From contig DUGG01000034.1 in the NCBI GenBank assembly GCA_013331515.1, forward strand, positions 282 to 9,262: a stretch of 8,981 nucleotides of DNA, given 5' to 3'. The stretch comes from Candidatus Woesearchaeota archaeon. GTDB taxonomy: Archaea > Nanobdellota > Nanobdellia > Woesearchaeales > UBA10216. The notes under the pieces are model-generated. The model made no database searches, was not told the origin of the DNA, and saw only the letters and a list, made by a program, of their open reading frames with translations. Positions 6,491 through 8,981 of this stretch are shown piece by piece. Numbering within the stretch: the stretch's first letter is position 1; every line of letters begins with the position of its first letter. Both the position numbers and the translations under genes were made by a program.

Positions 6491-6671
6491 ATAGGAGAGG
6501 AGCCAGATTTTCGTAAATCATTTTTCCTCTCCTATATGCATCGGAGCGACTATGACTTGCTATCATTAAGCTCCGATGCTATAGCAAAGGGCACAAAAAG
6601 TTGAGCATGCAATATGCCCTTTTATATTAGTCAAGGACTGCTGTGTTGCTCATTTATTTCTGTCCTTGACT
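6491..6671. repeat. Tandem hairpin array 1 (four distinct inverted repeats)
   Basis: Four consecutive inverted repeats occupy the stretch. Unit 1: ATAGGAGAGGA (6491-6501) with TCCTCTCCTAT (6525-6535), perfect 11 bp, loop 23. Unit 2: GCATCGGAGC (6538-6547) with GCTCCGATGC (6570-6579), perfect 10 bp, loop 22; flanking CTATA and TATAG extend it past a bulged T. Unit 3: AAAGGGCA (6586-6593) with TGCCCTTT (6615-6622), loop 21; the outer ATA/TAT also pair across two mismatches. Unit 4: AGTCAAGGAC (6629-6638) with GTCCTTGACT (6662-6671), perfect 10 bp, loop 23. Arms and loops differ between units, yet starts recur every 43-48 bp. Units 1-2 and 2-3 meet at shared CTATA and CTATAG. No convincing gene covers the plus strand. 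Function is unknown; an RNA or a single-stranded DNA structure is equally possible. Confidence 0.85.
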
Positions 6672-6726
6672 CATCAGGTAGTCAGAAGTGACTCTTGTTC
6701 ATGCCACAAACCCTAGATGGTGGGAT

Positions 6727-6756
6727 TGTGCATTCTGCCATGGGCGGAATTGCACA
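6727..6756. repeat. Inverted repeat within the intergenic region
   Basis: TGTGCATTCTGCC (6727-6739) pairs with GGCGGAATTGCACA (6743-6756) around a 3-nt loop, with one G-T wobble and one bulged T. It is unlike the neighbouring array units: the loop is tiny and there are no ATAG/CTAT ends. It also falls inside the possible PAAR-like remnant, so it may be a coincidence of former coding sequence. Confidence 0.4.
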
Positions 6757-6825
6757 GGTCTCTGACCAGTGGTTCTTGACGCAGAACAAATTTTCATTCC
6801 CTTCTACTGTAATATATGCTTCAGA

Positions 6826-6833
6826 TTTAAATA
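6826..6833 (+). promoter_or_regulatory. TATA box for the orphan gene
   Basis: TTTAAATA is centred about 28 bp before the ATG at 6858 and about 19 bp before the ATG at 6849. Only the former fits archaeal TATA-to-start spacing, so it supports 6858 as a leaderless start. The second half of this gap (6672-6825) shows no other promoter-like element. Confidence 0.5.
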
Positions 6834-6857
6834 TGCCTGCGCAATTGCATGCCTGAT

Positions 6858-7865
6858 ATGACCACACAAGACGCAGTTTCTTCGGAGCCTTTGGAGGAAC
6901 GGCTTTCACAGCTAGTGGTTGGCCATGATGAGCGCAGCAAGGTTTTTGATCCTGTCAGTGGGATTGGCGGGGTTATAAGCTGGATATCTTCCCAACCGAG
7001 GGTGGAACCCGCATCCTTTTGCAGGGAGCTTGAAAGCCAGTTGAGTGGCGGCAGGGCCATTATGCCCGCTCCGGACTGGATAAGGTCGCACGGTGGTCTC
7101 ATAGCGCACCTTGAGGTAGTCAGGTTTGAGTCTGGCTTGTTGGCTGCGAATATTCATACTGAAAATCACAGCACTATGTTTTACAACGGCACGATAACAG
7201 AATGCCGTGGCATGAGGAATGGCTTGCCCGTCGTAGATGTGCCGTTACAGCTCAGGGGGCTTATGATGGATGGGTTTGCCATTGACATTTGGCCTCAGGA
7301 GGTCGTCACCAATGTCGGCACGCTCTACGCTTACGCTACAAGGGGGGTGAAGACCATCAAGGTTAACGGAAGCGGATTGGTTCCTGGCGCAGATGCTACG
7401 CTTACTTACGGAATATTGCGGATGTCAACCCCTGATTTTGTCAGCGAATATGCCCCCAAGTTGATTGTTGCAGAAGTCGACATCAGCGATGGCTCCAGCA
7501 AATTTGGCATAAGCCTCACGGTGCAGCCCGAAGTAAAATTTCAGCTTGCCTACGGAGCAGCTCCAGCGCCGGTTCACGAATTTGATTTTGACGTTTCAGG
7601 AAGCCTGGCTGGGGTGGTGTTGGTTAAATTCAGGGAAGGCCTGCCTGAAAAAGCCCCTCTTGATGCCAAGAACTGGGCAACGGCCTTCAACGCATGCTTT
7701 GGCACAAAATCAAGCTATCCTGTGCCGCCCATAGATGTCGCGGCAAGCCTGCTTAAGATGATGGGACCATTTACCAACCCCCCTGCCCAACCGCCAGCGT
7801 CTGCAGCCGCTTCTCATGGGAAATCGCCATTGGAGCAGTTTATCGCTTACAAGCCGGCCCAATAG
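6858..7865 (+). CDS. Uncharacterised orphan protein with Pro/Ala-rich tail
   Basis: I do not recognise this 335-aa protein. The N-terminal ~60 residues are acidic and helical (SSEPLEERLSQLVV...). Residues about 75-250 look beta-rich, with alternating hydrophobic strands (AANIHTENHSTMFYNGTITE, PVVDVPLQLRG, KTIKVNGSGL, KFGISLTVQPEVKFQLAYG). After about 305 the tail is low-complexity Pro/Ala/Ser (NPPAQPPASAAASHGKS), ending in a short helix. There is no signal peptide, membrane segment or catalytic motif that I can point to. An upstream in-frame ATG at 6849 exists, but TATA spacing favours 6858. The gene is monocistronic: hairpin array 1 lies upstream and tRNA-Gly follows 42 bp later. A genuine protein is likely from its length and the well-placed promoter; function is unknown. 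Confidence 0.7.
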   Translation: MTTQDAVSSEPLEERLSQLVVGHDERSKVFDPVSGIGGVISWISSQPRVEPASFCRELESQLSGGRAIMPAPDWIRSHGGLIAHLEVVRFESGLLAANIHTENHSTMFYNGTITECRGMRNGLPVVDVPLQLRGLMMDGFAIDIWPQEVVTNVGTLYAYATRGVKTIKVNGSGLVPGADATLTYGILRMSTPDFVSEYAPKLIVAEVDISDGSSKFGISLTVQPEVKFQLAYGAAPAPVHEFDFDVSGSLAGVVLVKFREGLPEKAPLDAKNWATAFNACFGTKSSYPVPPIDVAASLLKMMGPFTNPPAQPPASAAASHGKSPLEQFIAYKPAQ

Positions 7866-7875
7866 CACCGCAACA

Positions 7876-7886
7876 TTTTAATTAAA
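7876..7886 (+). promoter_or_regulatory. TATA box for tRNA-Gly
   Basis: TTTTAATTAAA is centred 27 bp upstream of the first tRNA base, the standard archaeal distance. The tRNA therefore seems to be transcribed from its own promoter rather than with the upstream gene, whose stop is at 7865. Confidence 0.55.
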
Positions 7887-7907
7887 CCGGTTATTCTTTC
7901 CCTTTGC

Positions 7908-7978
7908 GCGGCAGTGGTCTAACGGTATGATCAAAGCTTCCCAAGCTTTTGGACCGGGTTCAATTCCCGGCTGCCGCA
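7908..7978 (+). tRNA. tRNA-Gly (anticodon CCC)
   Basis: The 71-nt sequence folds as a complete cloverleaf. The acceptor stem is GCGGCAG (7908-7914) with CTGCCGC (7971-7977) and discriminator A. The D arm has GTC...GAT with the TAACGGTAT loop. The anticodon arm is AAAGC-TTCCCAA-GCTTT, with CCC in the middle of the loop. The T arm is CCGGG-TTCAATT-CCCGG. There is no intron and no encoded CCA, so CCA must be added after transcription. It reads GGG glycine codons. A T8 tract lies 18 nt downstream. Confidence 0.96.
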
Positions 7979-8004
7979 TTTTGCAGCCGGACTAGGTTTT
8001 TTTT
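7967..8004 (+). terminator. tRNA-Gly terminator: T8 tract with hairpin overlapping the tRNA 3' end
   Basis: T8 at 7997-8004 is a typical archaeal poly-T termination signal. In addition, CCGGCTGC (7967-7974, inside the T arm and acceptor strand) is perfectly complementary to GCAGCCGG (7983-7990) with an 8-nt loop, giving a GC-rich hairpin just before the T-run. The hairpin would compete with the mature tRNA fold until the 3' trailer is removed. Confidence 0.55.
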
Positions 8005-8011
8005 GGCGACT

Positions 8012-8084
8012 TTGCCCGGCTGCTGTGTTGCAGCTGGGCTCCAAGCTTTGCGCGGTTGCCCGGCTGCTGTGTTGTTGCTGGGCT
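8012..8084. repeat. Pair of GC-rich direct repeats, each a hairpin, next to tRNA-Gly
   Basis: TTGCCCGGCTGCTGTGTTG occurs at 8012-8030 and again at 8056-8074, and the similarity continues through GCTGGGCT (27 of 29 positions). Each copy folds on itself: GCCCGGCTGC, a TGTGTT loop and GCAGCTGGGC in copy 1 (one G-T pair), and a weaker GTTGCTGGGC in copy 2. Between the copies, CCAAGCTTTG (8041-8050) and CTTTGCGCGG (8046-8055) match 9-10 nt stretches of the tRNA anticodon arm and tRNA 5' end plus flank. The stretch may be a rearranged tRNA-derived duplication. No gene is seen from 7979 to 8123. Confidence 0.7.
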
Positions 8085-8092
8085 TGGTAAAA

Positions 8093-8100
8093 TTTATATT
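8093..8100 (+). promoter_or_regulatory. TATA box for the kinase-like gene
   Basis: TTTATATT, preceded by a purine-rich GGTAAAA that could serve as BRE, is centred about 27 bp before the ATG at 8124. The spacing again implies a leaderless mRNA; no Shine-Dalgarno is present. Confidence 0.6.
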
Positions 8101-8123
8101 CAGGGCTGGATTGCCTGTTTGAC

Positions 8124-8786
8124 ATGGAATTGTCCAAGGCAGGGTTTGATCAGCGTCTAGTAAATCACATGCTGTTCCTATCGCTTGTTGGCATGTCGAA
8201 TGTTGGGAAAAGTTTCATTTCTGGGCGTTTAGCTTCTGACCATTCCTTGAATTTTGCTCGTGCATGCATTGACGACCGCATTGAAGAAAAACTCAGCCCC
8301 TTTCTTGAAGGCAGGGGTTTTAGTGGTATTGATGGTGTTGCTGCCTGGATGGGCCCGCCCTATGATGCGCGCTACCCGGAAACACAGCAGCTTTACCTGG
8401 GTTTCGAGGAAGCATCCATGTGCGAAGTTGGTTATGGCGTTGGCAATCTTGTTGTTGACACTACCGGTAGCGTAATCTACCTGTCACAACCTGCGCTTGG
8501 CCATCTCAGGGAGAAAACGCTTGTCGTGTATCTTGAGGCCACAGACGAAATCAAGAAGGGCCTCTTTGAGCGTTATATTTCCAATCCAAAACCGGTGATA
8601 TGGGGCAGCAGCTTTAATCTTCAGGCTGGCGAATCAGGCATAGAAGCCCTTAAAAGATGCTACCCGCAGCTTCTGGATTACCGGGCAGCTAAATACCGTG
8701 AACTTGCAGACGTTGCCGTCCCTGCTGGCGCACTTCGTAACGCGACAGGCAGGCAGTTCCTGTCTGAACTAAGATCGCGGTTGTAA
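8124..8786 (+). CDS. Shikimate-kinase-like P-loop kinase, substrate unknown
   Basis: This 220-aa protein has a P-loop, GMSNVGKS (residues 23-30), behind the strand MLFLSLV. ACIDDRIEEKL (48-57) follows, in the place of the shikimate-kinase 'DxDxxIE' segment. Next comes VVDTTGSVIYL (110-120), equivalent to the 'ATGGGxV' loop, with a following VVYLEA strand. The C-terminal YRAAKYRELADVAVPAG (186-202) matches the 'R..xY.E.AD..v' helix after the lid. This order is that of the shikimate/gluconate kinase-like NMP-kinase fold. The conserved triple glycine and the usual lid arginines are altered, and archaea normally use a GHMP-type shikimate kinase, so a different small-molecule substrate is likely. 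The promoter is its own. Hairpin array 2 begins 10 nt after the stop codon. Confidence 0.7.
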   Translation: MELSKAGFDQRLVNHMLFLSLVGMSNVGKSFISGRLASDHSLNFARACIDDRIEEKLSPFLEGRGFSGIDGVAAWMGPPYDARYPETQQLYLGFEEASMCEVGYGVGNLVVDTTGSVIYLSQPALGHLREKTLVVYLEATDEIKKGLFERYISNPKPVIWGSSFNLQAGESGIEALKRCYPQLLDYRAAKYRELADVAVPAGALRNATGRQFLSELRSRL

Positions 8787-8796
8787 ACGTGCTATT

Positions 8797-8981
8797 ATAG
8801 AGAACTGCGCAGGTTATGTGACAGACGAGGCGCAGTTCACTATCAGACAACTGCGTACAAGATATGACATAATAGCGAATCTCGTTAATTATCAAACATT
8901 TGCGAGATTCGCTAAATAGCAGATTGCAAGCGAAAAGTTTTGTTATTTCTGCAATCTGCTATAGAGAACTTTGAATAACCC
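8797..8981. repeat. Tandem hairpin array 2 (three distinct inverted repeats, runs off window)
   Basis: Unit A: ATAGAGAACTGCGC (8797-8810) with GCGCAGTTCACTAT (8830-8843), 14 positions with one A-A mismatch, loop 19. Unit B: TAGCGAATCTCG (8873-8884) with CGAGATTCGCTA (8903-8914), perfect 12 bp, loop 18. Unit C: ATAGCAGATTGCA (8916-8928) with TGCAATCTGCTAT (8950-8962), perfect 13 bp, loop 21. ATAGAGAACT at 8961-8970 looks like the left arm of a further unit cut by the window end, and TATAGAGAACT at 8796 and 8960 is an exact repeat. The 29 nt between A and B hold no hairpin, but GCTATTAT (8791-8798) can pair with ATAATAGC (8869-8876) around unit A. The design matches array 1; no open frame covers it convincingly. 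Confidence 0.85.

Larger units (their letters stand above)
6631..6849 (-). pseudogene. Possible degraded PAAR-like gene fragment
   Basis: A minus-strand frame reads CNCAGIFKSEAYITVEGNEN, then LFCVKNHWSETCAIPPMAEC, then TIPPSRVCGMNKSHF and a TGA at 6684-6682. From memory of the family, this resembles the PAAR repeat pattern: 'S..V.V.G.....V.DHW..H', then 'S.V..N.K.H.R..D'. Reading through the TGA gives ...SHF-x-LPDES to the next stop at 6631, and the position of the TGA is where PAAR proteins usually have Arg (CGA to TGA is one transition). The N-terminal part and a start codon are missing; upstream the frame runs antisense into the next gene. PAAR proteins cap contractile-injection spikes. 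The similarity is weak and unverified, so chance cannot be excluded. Confidence 0.25.

Noticed and set aside
6422..6604. A 60-codon plus-strand open frame whose ATG overlaps the DUF59 stop.
   Set aside because: It runs straight through units 1-3 of the hairpin array, has a low-complexity Ser/Arg composition with no motif, and has no SD of its own. The hairpins explain the sequence better.
6491..6671. CRISPR array.
   Set aside because: Spacing is regular, but there is no conserved direct repeat. Each unit is palindromic with its own sequence, and no cas gene is present in the window.
6629..6684. Selenocysteine codon (TGA at 6684-6682 on the minus strand) with unit 4 as a SECIS hairpin.
   Set aside because: Archaeal SECIS elements lie in untranslated regions, unit 4 lacks the expected internal GA-rich features, and the expected residue at this position in the proposed family is Arg.
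6682..6909. The same minus-strand frame as an intact 75-aa Cys-rich protein starting at 6909.
   Set aside because: The first 20 residues are antisense to the start of the orphan gene and look like shadow sequence, there is no promoter in that direction, and the plus-strand gene has a good TATA box. It is kept only as a possible remnant.
8787..8981. Integron attC sites.
   Set aside because: Folded imperfect palindromes after genes suggested attC, but no consistent pair of RYYYAAC/GTTRRRY core sites flanks the units, the units are too short and too numerous, and no integrase gene is in the window.

Overview
The window reads as a gene-dense archaeal chromosome segment of moderate GC. The evidence is a split Hef/XPF-type repair pair (FANCM-like helicase plus ERCC4 nuclease), a short PRC-barrel protein, an archaeal-style site-2 protease, a tRNA-Gly(CCC) without an encoded CCA, poly-T termination, and TATA boxes about 25-28 bp upstream of start codons with no leader. 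The compaction and split Hef would fit a DPANN-type lineage (for example Diapherotrites or Micrarchaeota), but no marker in the window settles this.

Layout. Positions 1-123 hold the C-terminus of an HtpX-like M48 protease. Directly abutting it tail-to-tail is a minus-strand run from about 4390 to 124, probably one operon: TraB-domain protein, M50 site-2 protease, Hef-like helicase, ERCC4-HhH nuclease, and a permuted papain-fold (YiiX-like) cysteine hydrolase. A near-symmetrical TATA element at 4489-4496 appears to serve both this run and the divergent PRC-barrel gene (4560-4835). The PRC-barrel gene ends inside the stop codon of a convergent SWIM zinc-finger protein (4832-6058, minus). That gene shares a short divergent leaderless promoter region with a DUF59/MIP18 Fe-S assembly protein (6120-6422).

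The right third is accessory-looking. It has an orphan 335-aa protein (6858-7865), tRNA-Gly(CCC), a short GC-rich repeat pair, and a shikimate-kinase-like P-loop kinase (8124-8786). Two long non-coding stretches flank this region. Each carries a tandem series of near-perfect inverted repeats (8-14 bp arms, 18-23 nt loops) whose arms all differ from one another but whose ends carry ATAG/CTAT-like tetramers, so that neighbouring hairpins often meet at a shared CTATAG-like junction. I regard these hairpin arrays (6491-6671 and 8797-8981, the second running off the window) as the most unusual content. A probable PAAR-like gene remnant lies on the minus strand beside the first array.

Functionally, the minus-strand run combines fork/crosslink DNA repair (helicase plus nuclease, translationally coupled) with membrane proteolysis and stress-type proteins. 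DUF59 is housekeeping Fe-S biogenesis. Nothing in the sequence tells what the orphan gene, the kinase-like gene or the hairpin arrays do together.
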